From Eutypella sp. D-1 (Eukaryota > Ascomycota > Sordariomycetes > Xylariales > Diatrypaceae), in assembly GCA_023313575.1 (NCBI GenBank), contig JAJTTP010000029.1:62001-126000 (forward strand): a stretch of 64,000 bases of DNA, written 5' to 3'. Below, one piece after another: positions 1 through 10,376 of this stretch. Below the pieces are notes generated by a model. That model saw only the letters and a list, made by a program, of their open reading frames with translations. It ran no database searches and was not told the origin of the DNA. Numbering within the stretch: the first letter of the stretch is position 1; every line of letters begins with the position of its first letter. Both the position numbers and the translations under genes were made by a program.

Positions 1-908
1 ATATAGTTGCATCACTTGCACTGCCTAGGCTTCGGTGCATGTGAGTCGAACGTATGAGTAAGACGTGAGGAGACGCAAACCCTCCAGGGCTGGGTGTATT
101 GCTAGTGGTCTAGATACGTTATGGGCTGCATTCATGAAGGCTCAGCAACTTACTATCATGTCGCAATGGGTAAGGTATCGCGGACAAGTCCTCGAAAACT
201 TATGTATCATTATCTTCTACACAATGTGACCTAGGCCTGCAGGACCCTATAGGCTTTGAGACATTTTCGCACAACCCCCACTTTGGACAGACCCATTCCT
301 CCTGAGAACTACTTTGTGGAATCTGACAGTTTCTTCCTGCAGATGTGATATGGAGTCACGACAACGTCCTTTCAGAATAGGGATAGACTAAGCACCAGTT
401 TAGTAATCACTAATGTGTGTGACTGGAGAAGGCGGGCATCGAGGAAGATTTTGGGAGTACACGAGAGTAGTGGCGTCATTCCGAAAGTCCGATGCAGCTC
501 GGAATGCCCGATATATGGTAGAGCCTCGTAGTAATTGAAGTTGATCCAACGGCTCAAGCGGTACCGAGAGTCGATGTCTGACTTAATGAAGCTAGAAGAT
601 CGTCCCCTGTGTCAGAAGAGGCGGCTAGACGGCCGGCAGTTCGGTACCCATCTTCATGGTAAGACCTTGTCACATAAAGGTGCTCAAGAATTCCCGCTAC
701 TTAACTACCGAGGATTGAACTACGGCTTACACGGTGTAGAGACTAATCAGCTTGGCTTCATCCTCTCAAACGGTCTCTCGTCTTGCTTAAACCTCAGTGA
801 CTCCTGGTCGTCCATTGCAGTTAGAAAGCCCAGTAGGCAAGAGACTTGTAAACCTTTGCAACCACTCACCAGAGACTACGCTTGCACTTTGTCTAGAGAA
901 TCGCGAAC
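1..908. other. Intergenic, no gene supported
   Basis: I see no convincing coding sequence. Frames open between about 535 and 1170 overlap the downstream prenyltransferase in another frame and carry no recognisable motif. The last few hundred bases presumably hold the promoter and leader of the prenyltransferase. Confidence 0.5.
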
Positions 909-1994
909 ATGGCTTCTACGACCATTGCCAGATCCCAGTCGTCGGAGATCCGAGCACGGCCGGCCAGATCGACAACTTACCAGGAGGAATCTCCATCAAC
1001 ATCCCAGAAAGTACCGCCCTCCAGCATCAACTACTTCCCTCATCTGCCGCCATACTATCACCCTACGACAGGGGTACTGTCCAAGCTCCCTTCGCCATGG
1101 ATCCCGTATGCGCAGCTCATGCGCATTGACCGCCCGGCGGGACTTTACGCCTTCTACTTCCCCTATCTGATAGGCATCATGCACGCAGCGTGTATTTCGC
1201 CCACCACGCCCGAGCTCTCTACCGTTCTCAAGCTCGCTGGTATCCTCCTGCCCTACAATGTTCTCCTGCGCGGTGCGGCATGCTGCTGGAATGACACCGT
1301 GGACCAGGACTTCGACAGGCAAGTTGAGCGGTGCCGCCACCGGCCGGTGGCACGGGGTGCGGTGTCGACCACGCAGGCTCACCTCTTCACCCTTGCCCTC
1401 TTGGCAGCTCAATACCCGATTCTGGCGGCCTACTTCCCGGCCGCCTGCGGCGTGCATGCACTGATAGCTGACGTGCTGTTTGGCATCTACGCGCTCATGA
1501 AGCGCGTCACCTACTATCCGCAGGTAGTGCTCGGCTTTCCGTTCGCCTGGGCCATCCTGTTCTGCTGCGCGGCGCTGGGCACGGATCCGTTAAGTGGATC
1601 AGCTCTGGCTCCAACCGCGGCTCTCTTCGCCGCGAACATCCTTTGGACCATCACGTATGATACCATCTATGCCCACCAGGACATCGCGGACGATGAGAAC
1701 GCCGGCGTGAAGAGCATGGCGGTGCGCTTCAAGAATAGCACCAAGCTTCTGGCAAGCGTCCTGTCCGTTGGCCAAGTTGGGCTCCTTGCGCTCTCTGGTC
1801 TATGGGCGGGCTTCGGGCCTGTTTATTATGTTGGTACTGTGGGTGGTGTTGCGGTTGCTATGGCGTATTATATCTGGGATGTCGACCTCAAGAACCCGGC
1901 AAGCTGTGGCGCCTGGTTTCACAGACAGTTCTGGGTTGTAGGCATTGCGTTTATGTGCGGACTTGTTGGAGAGTATGCTACGCGACTTGTGTAG
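909..1994 (+). CDS. UbiA-family aromatic prenyltransferase (361 aa)
   Basis: Single-exon gene for an integral membrane prenyltransferase of the UbiA/COQ2 superfamily, which moves an isoprenoid chain from a diphosphate onto an aromatic or similar acceptor. Both Asp-rich, Mg-diphosphate-binding motifs are visible: NDTVDQDFD at residues 128-136, followed by RCRHRPVARG, and YDTIYAHQDIADD at 250-262. Several hydrophobic helices lie between and after them. The start was chosen because the first about 60 residues are polar and Ser/Thr/Pro-rich, followed by the family-typical segment PYAQLMRIDRPAGLYAF. It may be mitochondrial COQ2 (4-hydroxybenzoate polyprenyltransferase) or a secondary-metabolism paralogue of the meroterpenoid type. 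No polyketide synthase or terpene cyclase is nearby, so the acceptor is unknown. The N-terminus lacks an obvious strongly basic targeting helix, which slightly favours a paralogue. Confidence 0.9.
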   Translation: MASTTIARSQSSEIRARPARSTTYQEESPSTSQKVPPSSINYFPHLPPYYHPTTGVLSKLPSPWIPYAQLMRIDRPAGLYAFYFPYLIGIMHAACISPTTPELSTVLKLAGILLPYNVLLRGAACCWNDTVDQDFDRQVERCRHRPVARGAVSTTQAHLFTLALLAAQYPILAAYFPAACGVHALIADVLFGIYALMKRVTYYPQVVLGFPFAWAILFCCAALGTDPLSGSALAPTAALFAANILWTITYDTIYAHQDIADDENAGVKSMAVRFKNSTKLLASVLSVGQVGLLALSGLWAGFGPVYYVGTVGGVAVAMAYYIWDVDLKNPASCGAWFHRQFWVVGIAFMCGLVGEYATRLV

Positions 1995-2865
1995 ATTTTG
2001 AGGCGAGAGCGGCGATGGAATTGAAGTAAGAACAAGAATTGCGGAGAAGAAAAAGCCTGCTGCGAATATGAAAGCTACATCATGTCAATCTCCCCTTTGT
2101 TACCTAGCGCAAGCCATTGCGACAAGGATTGGACTTGTGATGGTGTCGATTCTCCATTGATTACTTGCTCCACATCACAAAATATGGAATGGAAACACTA
2201 CGAGTACGGAATACATCTGTGGGTTTCATGCTATTAGATGTTCAATGACGCTCATGTTGTCCTTCATAAAACGTCGTTCGAAGAAGGGCGCGCGTTGACT
2301 GCTTAGTAAAGACATACCACACACCGCGTTAATTTAAGCGACCCGGCGTTCCCCCTCCCCCCCCACCCCCCCTCCCCCGCTACTACGGCTACAGAGTATC
2401 ATCACTTAATCCTACCTACCAAGGATGATCCGGGTCAGTAAGCCGAAACCCGTGGTTTGTCTCAATGATAGGCTTTTTGGCGATGAACCTACGGACACTT
2501 TACGACGCTATGCAATTGTCATCTCTTTATTTTTAGACTTTTCCACGGGTCCTTTGAGATCCCGGGCGTCGGGAACAGGGGCGTAATCGGTAGAACGGAG
2601 TGGGTGTGGTATTTACCAGAAACGGGAGGGCGGACGTCGATGCTCCGCGGCCTCCGCCTACCGTGCTGTACGGGGCTTGTTGCGCCGCGTTATCCACCAA
2701 ACATAATAACGCGCCGCCATGCTATTGGATATATCCTCATGGCTTCCCAATAGAGTTGACATAGTATCAGCCATTCCGGAATAGATCAGCGACTGCAATC
2801 ATGTAAAGACGAGTGATCACTCGGCGCCAGGCATACGGCATACGTATCGTAGGTGCCAGCTCTGC
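1995..2865. other. Intergenic region with C-rich tract
   Basis: Non-coding spacer between the prenyltransferase and the AA9 LPMO. It contains a nearly pure pyrimidine C-rich tract at about 2351-2379. The distal part is the LPMO promoter region. No other gene is supported. Confidence 0.5.
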
Positions 2866-2872
2866 TATATAA
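2866..2872 (+). promoter_or_regulatory. Putative TATA box of AA9 LPMO gene
   Basis: TATATAA lies 100 nt upstream of the LPMO start codon, a normal distance for a strongly regulated fungal secreted-enzyme gene. Assigned from sequence and position only. Confidence 0.5.
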
Positions 2873-2971
2873 CAATAGAGACACCCACCCTGAATGCCAG
2901 CTAGATTCGTTCTGTTGCGTAGGCTTGGAGTAGATAACCACGAGGTCCCGTAGCTAGTCCAACCGAAAAAA

Positions 2972-3952
2972 ATGAAGCATTCGTTCATCGCAGCGACGGC
3001 GGCGGCCTGCGCGAGCCTGGCATCCGGGCACACGATCTTTGTACAACTCGAAGTTGATGGGACGGCACACCCAATCTCTCACGGAGTCCGAACGGTCTCA
3101 TACGACGGGCCAATCAGCGATGTTAGCAGCAACAGCCTAGCCTGCAATGGGCCTCCCAACGACGCCCCCAAAGCCACAGACGCTGTGCTCGACGTTAAGG
3201 CTGGCTCAACGGTGAATGCTATTTGGAGGCACACGCTAGACTCTGGTCCCGGTGATGTTATGGACCCTAGCCACCTCGGCCCTACGTTGGCGTATCTCAA
3301 GAAGGTTGACGACGCCACTAAGGATCCTGGCGTTGGCAACGGATGGTCAGTCATAATTACGTCGCGTTCAAAATGATTATACGACATAGAAATAGTGGCT
3401 AAACTTAGTGACTTCTTAGGTTCAAAATACAGGAGGATGGTCTTTCGGGAGGTGTTTGGGGTACGTCCAAAGTCATCGACAACGCAGGCAAGCATCCGAT
3501 CACCATTCCGAAGTGCCTCCCAGATGGCCAGTATCTCCTCCGTGCCGAAATGATCGCTTTACACGGTGCCGGCTCTCCCAATGGGGCGCAACTCTACGTA
3601 AGATATTTATACTATGTCAACAAGACTTCAAGGAAAATTAACACCGTGTACCAGATGGAATGTGCCCAGATCAACGTATCAGGTGGCTCAGGCTCTGCTA
3701 GCCCTCAGACTCACAGTATTCCAGGTATCTACAAAGTAAGAGTGACATTTCGTTTCAATCTACGAGGGAAGAGCCTCGAGTGTCCTTGTGCCGCGACTAA
3801 CAGAAGACTCTTCAGCAAAACGACCCTGGCATCCTGGTTAACATTTACCAGCAGCTGGATTCTTACACTATCCCAGGTATGAGGTGAAAACATAAGAATT
3901 GTTTGTTACCATGTGCTAACATGAAGTAGGCCCTGAACTGTTCACCTGCTGA
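2972..3952 (+). CDS. Secreted AA9 lytic polysaccharide monooxygenase (238 aa)
   Basis: Copper enzyme of family AA9 (formerly GH61) that oxidatively cleaves cellulose or related beta-glucans outside the cell. Proposed exons: 2972-3345, 3420-3597, 3655-3735, 3816-3876 and 3930-3952, separated by four GT-AG introns of 53-80 nt; each junction restores a family motif, for example [12 protein letters not shown] and [12 protein letters not shown] 19-residue signal peptide ends in ASG so that His20 becomes the N-terminal histidine of the copper brace. The second brace histidine is His101 in DPSHLGP; His173, Gln182 and axial Tyr184 match the conserved secondary-sphere and axial positions. There is no CBM1 or linker: the protein ends in PGPELFTC. 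Family membership is clear; regioselectivity cannot be read. A TATA box lies 100 nt upstream. Confidence 0.96.
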
Positions 3953-4987
3953 GCGGCGTGCGTCGCGTCGTAAGTTAGAATGGTGTGAATGAAGCAGTTG
4001 AAATAGCGGAATGCTTGTCAACTTATGTATATAAACCGAGTCTAGTCCGGTCTAGCTCTAAATATTAACTCACGTCATACCAATCATGGCATCGAGATAA
4101 CTTAACTTCATATTGAGTTGTTATTAATGTTTGATGTAAAATGGAGAATTCGGCCTTTCAAGTGGACCTGTCACCAACCACGATAAATATACCACCGTGC
4201 AGTTGGCTGGTTCCTGGTGAGGAATTATTAAGTACCCCGATTCCTGTAATCACTAAGTATGCTTTCATTAATAAATCTGATATAAAAACCCAAATGCCCT
4301 CATTCATCATGCATAGCTGGTGGTGAGTATTTGCTCCGTGTCGGGCAGCACGCACTGCATGCTGCATATAGAAAAAGGTGGACCAAGGCGTATCTCTCGT
4401 GCGCGCAGATCAGGGTTACAGGCGGCGCTAATGCTAGCAGCTGACCTGATCTTGTCTCTTTCCGTACTTACAAATCCACCGATCCGGGGGTTCCTATCGA
4501 TATTCAGCAGTCTACTTACGACACAGCTGATGAGTGGCCTAAGTACAAACAACCTGGCCCTGGAGTGTTCACTTGTTAGGCTAGCTTGGGGGTTGGTGCT
4601 AGCCATGGTAATTAGGGGGTTACCAGGGTAATGAAGGGGATCACCAGGTGGATGAGGGGGTTACTACTAGGAAGAATGCCGATATTAGGCGATTCAGTAC
4701 TCATGTTTTCTGCCGTAGGCTGGACTTTTTAGCTATACTTTCGTAGGCAGAGCTAGAACCTTGAGTGATCCTCGCATACTTAGTATAGGCCCTTCCACCT
4801 AGATTATTACTTAAGGCTTAAGTAGCCCGCCTCTCAATATGAGTAGGCCTTGAATCAACCACGATGTCACATTTCTTTATAACATTGGATAAGGTGCACG
4901 ACTAGCTTTTCATTTTTATCTAGAATTCTACGTGATATAGTTTTCGGTATTGTTCAAACTCGCCCGTGCATGACCAGATATCATGCG
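3953..4987. other. Intergenic, AT-rich
   Basis: No gene supported. Around 4600-4670 there are short imperfect repeats of a G-rich motif resembling ggggttac and ggtaat. Nothing matches a known element. Confidence 0.45.
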
Positions 4988-5049
4988 TCAAGGCTTCTCA
5001 ATCCACATAGCTAAGGTTATCTAGGCCAGAACGCATCCCATTAGCGATT

Positions 5050-5256
5050 TTAATTCCGGCCAATGAAGCTAAGAAGAGAACTTACAATGACGAGAAGCGT
5101 CAACCCGACATTGAAGGTTGCCGATGTTTGAGCCACGTTTGCCATAGATCGCTTCTTAGGCGGTGGCTTTGTCGAGCCTTGACCTGAGGTATCATAGCCG
5201 CTCCGAGTCTGGTTAGTCGTGGGAGTCTCAGACTCGTTGTGCTTTTGGCCGGCCAT
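5050..5256 (-). CDS. Small single-pass, tail-anchored hypothetical protein (67-68 aa)
   Basis: Unrecognised small protein. The first about 45 residues are polar and Asn/Thr/Ser-rich with a basic patch (KPPPKKR), followed by one hydrophobic segment at the C-terminus (from FNVGLTLLVI), suggesting a tail-anchored membrane protein. Gene-like features: a start with fungal context (caaaATG), a TATA box about 130 nt upstream, and a perfect inverted repeat just beyond it. The unspliced frame gives 68 residues ending SFIGRN. However, a perfect GTAAGT donor lies inside the membrane segment (exon end 5086); joining to an acceptor before 5020 gives an alternative 67-residue protein ending ITLAMWIEKP, with stop at 4988-4990. 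The 65-nt intron is normal in size, so the spliced form may be the real one. Function unknown. Confidence 0.5.
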   Translation of the reverse strand: MAGQKHNESETPTTNQTRSGYDTSGQGSTKPPPKKRSMANVAQTSATFNVGLTLLVIVSSLLSFIGRN

Positions 5257-5386
5257 TTTGAATAGTCTTGTGTGAAGAATTGAAGTAACTGATTTGAGAC
5301 TGTGTTCTGTAATTCTGGTGAATTGTTTTGAATTGATGGGTGTTTGAGGATTTGAGATGGTATATTGAGACCAGCACCAGGCGTTA

Positions 5387-5394
5387 TATTTATA
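5387..5394 (-). promoter_or_regulatory. Putative TATA box of the small tail-anchored protein gene
   Basis: TATAAATA on the minus strand, about 130 nt upstream of the ATG at 5256, just downstream of a perfect hairpin at 5413-5438. Confidence 0.5.
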
Positions 5395-5412
5395 TCCATC
5401 CGTCACAACATG

Positions 5413-5438
5413 ACTATCCTGTCCATGTACAGGATAGT
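5413..5438. repeat. Perfect 10-bp inverted repeat with 6-nt spacer
   Basis: ACTATCCTGT, six bases, then ACAGGATAGT. The arms at 5413-5422 and 5429-5438 are exact reverse complements. The element sits immediately upstream of the TATA box of the small minus-strand gene, so it could be a dimeric regulator site; a chance palindrome remains possible. Confidence 0.6.
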
Positions 5439-6876
5439 ACGTGCTAGTTCGCGAGCAAGGTTAGAGTTGCTCTGAACTACCGATAGTTTCTGTTCCCAAA
5501 CAAAGGAGTAAATACCGTATAATTAGACGCCATCGTGTGTAGCCTCAACTGCACCTATTCTTTGTCTCGAACTGGGCCTGGATTCTGTGGCTTGCATAAT
5601 CTTGAGATGGGCATCAACGCAGTAATATTCGATGGAGAGCAAGATAGCGAACGATTCATCGTGCAGATAGGCTGTTGTATTGCCCCTGGTAAATATCGGC
5701 CCTTCTCTCATCAGCATGACCATGAAAGTCACAAGAGCTGGGCGTCAAAGATGCCCAATAATTATTTTGATCTGCCAATTCGACTCATTCAAAGTACGAT
5801 CTCCTCGATAAAGGCGATATTTACTAGTTATTCGAAGCTCCGGACGTCGCCATTGGGGAATATATGATTGATAAATGGGAGCATGCTTTGCCTCAAACAA
5901 AGAGGCTTCACGAAGGCCAAAGGTCACAATCTGGTCGGTGGTGGAGTCGCCTTTGTTGAATTTTCATTCCTTTCATTCTCTTGTGGATCCCCCCTTTATT
6001 TCTCAAGAACATACAAGGATGTCACTCTACATGAAGCGCTGTACTCTAATGAAATGGCAAGCTAATTACACAAACTTGAACATCATCACGCTCTCCGCAA
6101 TCTAGCACGGCTTTCAAAACCTTATAGACTCACCATGGTGTCTACATCATTACTCCCATAAGGCCCAAGCAGTCAACGTTACTGGAATTGATTATGCATA
6201 GCCCAGCCTGTCCTTGGCACATGATTAGATTCCATTGGATAGACTTTCCCCGTAGTAGTACAAAGCATCACACTTCACTATAAACAGGTTCAGGGCAAGC
6301 TTGGCTGTATGAAATGATACAACATCATTAAGGCTTTAATTAGGAATGAGGCCCATACAAGTCGTTTGGGTAGCCATTCCAGTAACCCTTTTTGTAATTA
6401 CCACCTGACAATGTTTGTGTAGTGACTCCTAAGGAACACAGAAATGACTTTCTAGTTGATTGCCTTATGACAACTTTAACTAGATGAGTCACTGAAAGAA
6501 AATGACTAAAGGCTTATGGACGCATAGTCTATTTTCAAATAGTAGGATCCAATAACTTATATATCAACCTAGATGAATATTGCAATATCTACACGTGTAT
6601 TACCTTCATATGTCCTACACTGCTGAGTGATTAGGTGTGGTTTTGATTCAATCAGGCTCGAACTAGTTGGCTCTGGGGCAACGATACTACTTATTTCCTA
6701 AGGACATTCTTCATGAGTTTTACCCGCCCTAGATTTTGTGTAATAAGAAGCATGCATGAAAGTTTTGTCTTTCTCATATTTCCATTCTACTAAATTATCC
6801 AACAAAACACACACCCTGGAAAGATCGTCGTCTAATAACGGCCATTCATCGTCCTTTCTCGCCAATCAAGTCCACG
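5439..6876. other. Intergenic, AT-rich
   Basis: Long AT-rich spacer without a supportable gene. Short open frames at 5535-6105 have no recognisable motif, no convincing start context and no splice-supported extension. The 3' end should hold the promoter of the acetyltransferase-like gene. Confidence 0.45.
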
Positions 6877-7616
6877 ATGGATTTAGACAAGGTCACTGTA
6901 TTGTTTGAAGCTGTTGATCCCGAGATCGACTTGGAGAGCTGGTTTGTCCCTCTATTCCTTTCCAGTAGTGACCAGATATTGACCAGAAAGCTAGGATCGG
7001 TGACACCGACGACTACGAGCCTTATGATCAGTATAGTGGTATCCTGAAGACTTCCCTGATGGCAGTTTTGGAAGAGGAAGAGAGGATGATTGGCTCCGCC
7101 GAAGTCTGGATCGTAATGCGCGACAAAATGGCCTTGCAGACATTCTTTCACCAAATTTATAACATATCCACGCGCGGCTCCTACATGATCGATTACCTCT
7201 TCGACGAATGGACTGGTGAATTCGCGGCCGACAGAACTGGTCTAGATAACGTCGACCTGGACGAGGGCACCATGATCTGGATTGAGTATATGGAGGTTGC
7301 TGAGGGTTACCGCGGGAAGGGTGTCATGCGCAAGATGTTGTTCGAAGCTCAGCGAAAGATAGAGGAGCTTGTCGACTCCTGCTTCGTTGTCTCCTACTCG
7401 ACTATGAGCATCGCGGATCACGACGTGTATCGCTTAGACGATGGAGGTGATGACGATGAATTCTCCCAGCTTTTCCGATCTCTGGGCTTCCAACGAGTCC
7501 GCAGGACGCCGTACTACATTCGTGGCACAGAGCTTGACGACGATGACGAAGCACCCTCTCCTACAACAAACGGGGGCCCTCCGGATAACTGTGTGAGAAC
7601 CCTGTTCACAACGTAG
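6877..7616 (+). CDS. GNAT-like N-acetyltransferase domain protein (228 aa)
   Basis: Two-exon model: 6877-6941 and 6995-7616, joined by a 53-nt intron (GTTTGT donor, TTGAC-like branch point, CTAG acceptor) that keeps the frame and adds about 43 residues before the first internal Met. The diagnostic segment is residues 122-137, EVAEGYRGKGVMRKML: a beta strand followed by the R-G-x-G-V acetyl-CoA pyrophosphate-binding loop of GNAT motif A. A later stretch, LFRSLGFQRVRRTPYYIRG, has the usual GNAT end strand pattern (SLGF). The C-terminus has an acidic run (ELDDDDEAP). The substrate is unknown. The gene lies between the small membrane protein and the lectin-like gene, with no sign of an operon-like link. 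Confidence 0.72.
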
Positions 7617-7991
7617 AGAAGGAGCGAATAGCCACGCAGTCTAGATTGAGTCGTTTCATAGAGCTGGGCAGCAAAATGTGAGTCAGAAATGGTTGTGCTA
7701 AGGAGGCACGAAGCACGAGAGGTGAGGGAGAGAGGTGCGTGGGACGGGCTTAATCGTTGGCTTTGGTTCATAGGATGGAGGTCATCTCTCAATAAATCAT
7801 GGTTTCTGAAGTCACCCGATCTAATTCAAGTTCATTACCCTATAATTTTACTAAGCATAGGGGATAATGGTAAACAAGCCAACTTTGCGCGCATCATAAT
7901 TCTCCACTCTGTTCCAGCAACTCCGCCTAATTACATCCCACGCCGAGGGCAAAGAAATTTTGACGTGTGTTTCCAAACACCCCTAGCCGGT
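7617..7991. other. Convergent 3' intergenic region
   Basis: Shared 3' flank between the acetyltransferase-like gene (+) and the lectin-like gene (-), which converge here. It presumably holds both 3' ends. No other feature seen. Confidence 0.4.
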
Positions 7992-9611
7992 CTAAATTTC
8001 AATTTCCTGTTGCCAGTAGAGCTTGAATGGGCTGTCTGGGTCCCATGCATACCTCACGACGCGAGTGTAGTCGGCCGTCATACCATAAAACCAGCCAGAA
8101 TGGTCCATAGCAAGAGCACCCAACTTGAGGTCTCGAGGGCTGTTAGTTGCGTGGTCTTGGTCGCCTTCATTATAAAACTGTATGTGGTAATCGTAGTCTG
8201 GCATCGATCCTTGCTTATACCAGCTGCCTGTAAAGCCACCATCTTCTGTCATACTAATGACGACGACATCATTTCGTGCCTGCATTGATGCTGCAACCAC
8301 TTTTGGTAATACGCCAGCAACAGTCTCCTGGTTACGGATCGCAACACCGTCTGTTTATAATGCAGAATAATTAGCCATTACTGTTCATGCAATGAGTTAC
8401 CCGTCGACTCTTTTTCGAGAGGGCTCACCTGTCCCCGAAGACCTGTTGTCATCGTCCCAGGCGACGAATGAATCCATGATAGATGTGTTCTGCTCCCAGA
8501 ATAGACGAATTCGTGTCTGCCTGAGAAAATTCGCATCATATTCAGGCAGCGTGGGCACCATAGCGAGGTAGGTGCCAGGGTGTCCAGACCCCATATTCAA
8601 ATCCTGGTGCCATTTGGGGCCACATATAAGGTTTAAGCCTAACTCCCGCCTTATCTCTTGTTGGTACACAATGCAGAAAGCGTTAGTGTATTTGTGGTAT
8701 TCATTGGAATCTTCATTGGGATAGAATTGCGACACCGCCGCTAACTGCGAATCTGGAGTCGCCAGTTTCCGAACGTCCGAGAGCGCACCCAACTCCCATT
8801 CTCGCAATTCATGGTCACGTGTTACAAGTTCCTGTATCGTATAGTCTTCGCCTATATAATACAATACCATCAGGAAATTGGGTTCTGCGGGGCTTCTTTC
8901 CTCAGGAGCCATCGCACTGGCTGCTAGGGCGCTCCCGTTTTTCGGGAGCACATATTTTCCGCCAATTCGGTGCATAATGAGTTCGGTTATGTTGAGGGTG
9001 TTCCATGTGTTGTTGCCGTCTTCCACGAGGTGATTCATCATCAGGCTGCCTGAGTCTTTCTGATAGAAGAAAGCCCGCCGCGGAATGAGTCGCGAGTCGG
9101 TGAAATTTATGGCTGCTATCTGGCTGTTCATAAAAGCGTCTTTCGATGCTCCTTGTGTTGGTTGTGGTTGTGGTTCGTCAACTTGTTCTTCGTGTTGCTT
9201 CGATTCAGCCCGATTAGTTAGCCCGCCTACAAGCCCCCCGACTATAGAGGCGATAACAATCGCTGCAAGTGTGATGATTGCAATCCATCGTCCTTTCTTT
9301 GATAAACTACAAAAAGCAGCTCTCTTTCCAGAGACTTCTTCCTGACTATTACGGCTTACATTCTGTCCATGTAAAGTGGGCATCATGTCTTGGTCTCTTG
9401 GCCCGTACATAGCATCAAAGGGAATTGGATAGTTCTCGACTTTAACAGCTTCGGGGAGGTCACTCGGCATTGTGTCTGTATCGCCGAATCCTTCGTTGGC
9501 AACTGGAATGAGGCCGCTATGTGAGAGATTTCCTCCACCTGAGTAGATAACAGGACCTGCAGGGCCTCCATCCAGCCTGGAGTCGTTGTCTGTGCCCCCC
9601 CTAAACGTCAT
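7992..9611 (-). CDS. Membrane-anchored fucose-lectin-like protein (513 aa)
   Basis: Exons 9611-8429 and 8350-7992 on the minus strand; the 78-nt intron (GTGAGC donor, AACAG acceptor) joins NRSSGT to DGVAIRN in frame. The first about 108 residues are polar and Gly/Asp/Pro-rich, followed by one strong membrane helix at residues 109-131 (RWIAIITLAAIVIASIVGGL) and an extracellular part with several N-x-S/T sites. The C-terminal about 370 residues carry repeated beta-strand blocks with Trp/Phe/Tyr and acidic residues, such as RAFFYQKDSGSLMMN, RLFWEQNTSIMDSFVAWDDD and VISMTEDGGFTGSWYKQG. This pattern resembles the six-bladed propeller of fungal fucose-specific lectins, which often occur behind a cytosolic tail plus one membrane helix in ascomycete genomes. 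Lectin assignment is by pattern; sugar specificity is not established. A surface self/non-self or adhesion role is possible. Confidence 0.72.
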
Positions 9612-9910
9612 GTTTTTGATGTGTTTCTACCAGTAGACGGCTTTAGTCGGTTCTCGTCTTCGAAAATTAGATATTTAATAATGCTTAGTGATAGGATTGG
9701 TTAGGCCGTGCAGGACGAGAATGATACAACGTGGTGGAGAAAGGGAAGTAAGGAACAGGAAATCGCCCCACGCGGCTCAAGCGACAACATATTTAACATG
9801 AGTGAACAGCTCTATATATAGCAAACTGTACTCCCGTATGGCTTTGGTTTCATTCTAGGACTAATGTGACACCATCAGGTCTCAGCTACTGGTTAATATA
9901 ATAGGTCGTG
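9612..9910. other. Upstream region of the lectin-like gene
   Basis: About 300 bp between the lectin-like start codon (minus strand) and the solo LTR insertion. It should contain the lectin-like promoter; a TATATATAG-like AT stretch lies near 9812-9820. Nothing else seen. Confidence 0.4.
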
Positions 9911-9915
9911 GTTGG

Positions 9916-10371
9916 TGTAACGTGATAAAGGGGGCAGGGGCGCTACCAGCGCCCTCCCCCCCTGCTTTGCAGGCTACGATAGACTAGAATTATCTATAAG
10001 TAGTGGGGCTTCGCCCCCGTGGTTCTAAGGAAGGGCCAGAGTTCAATAACTATTCGACCTCTACCTATACTACAATGCTCTCACAGTGACTCTCCAGCTA
10101 CTATCTCTCACTCTGCCTGTCACAAGGTGGGGGGGCTATCCCGGCTTGGAATATTGTATTCTTTGATACTTCTATTCGTTTGATAATAAACGGTTATGGT
10201 CCCAAGGTCCTTGGGGAAAAAGAAGAAGAAGAAGAAGGGAAAGAGGAGAAGTCTCCCAACCCCGCACAGGCCCAATTGATATACCCGTCCTCACGTGACC
10301 AACAGGGATTGCTGCCATGGTTCTGGTCCACAGTGTCCCTCCGTGTGACACTGCCCCCAAGATCCCTAACA
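9916..10371 (+). mobile_element. Solo LTR of an LTR retrotransposon, 456 bp
   Basis: The segment begins TGTAAC and ends CTAACA, the TG...CA termini of LTRs, and is flanked on both sides by the same 5 bases, GTTGG (9911-9915 and 10372-10376): a 5-bp target site duplication as made by retroviral-type integrases. Inside are GC-rich hairpins (ggcgct/agcgcc near 9942; ggggc/gcccc near 10006), a purine-rich stretch (10215-10250) and an AATAAA-like signal near 10184. No second LTR, primer-binding site or gag-pol reading frame follows, so this is what remains after recombination between the two LTRs. Superfamily (Copia or Gypsy) cannot be assigned without the internal region. Confidence 0.78.
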
Positions 10372-10376
10372 GTTGG

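Noticed and set aside
535..1170. 211-codon frame overlapping the prenyltransferase
   Set aside because: Second half is a shadow of the UbiA gene in another frame; first half has no features.
2640..2660. CGG...CCG pair in the AA9 promoter as a CLR-type cellulose regulator site
   Set aside because: Spacing between the triplets is 10, not the 11 expected for the CLR consensus.
5535..6105. Several short plus-strand frames
   Set aside because: AT-rich, no recognisable domain, no conserved splice structure.
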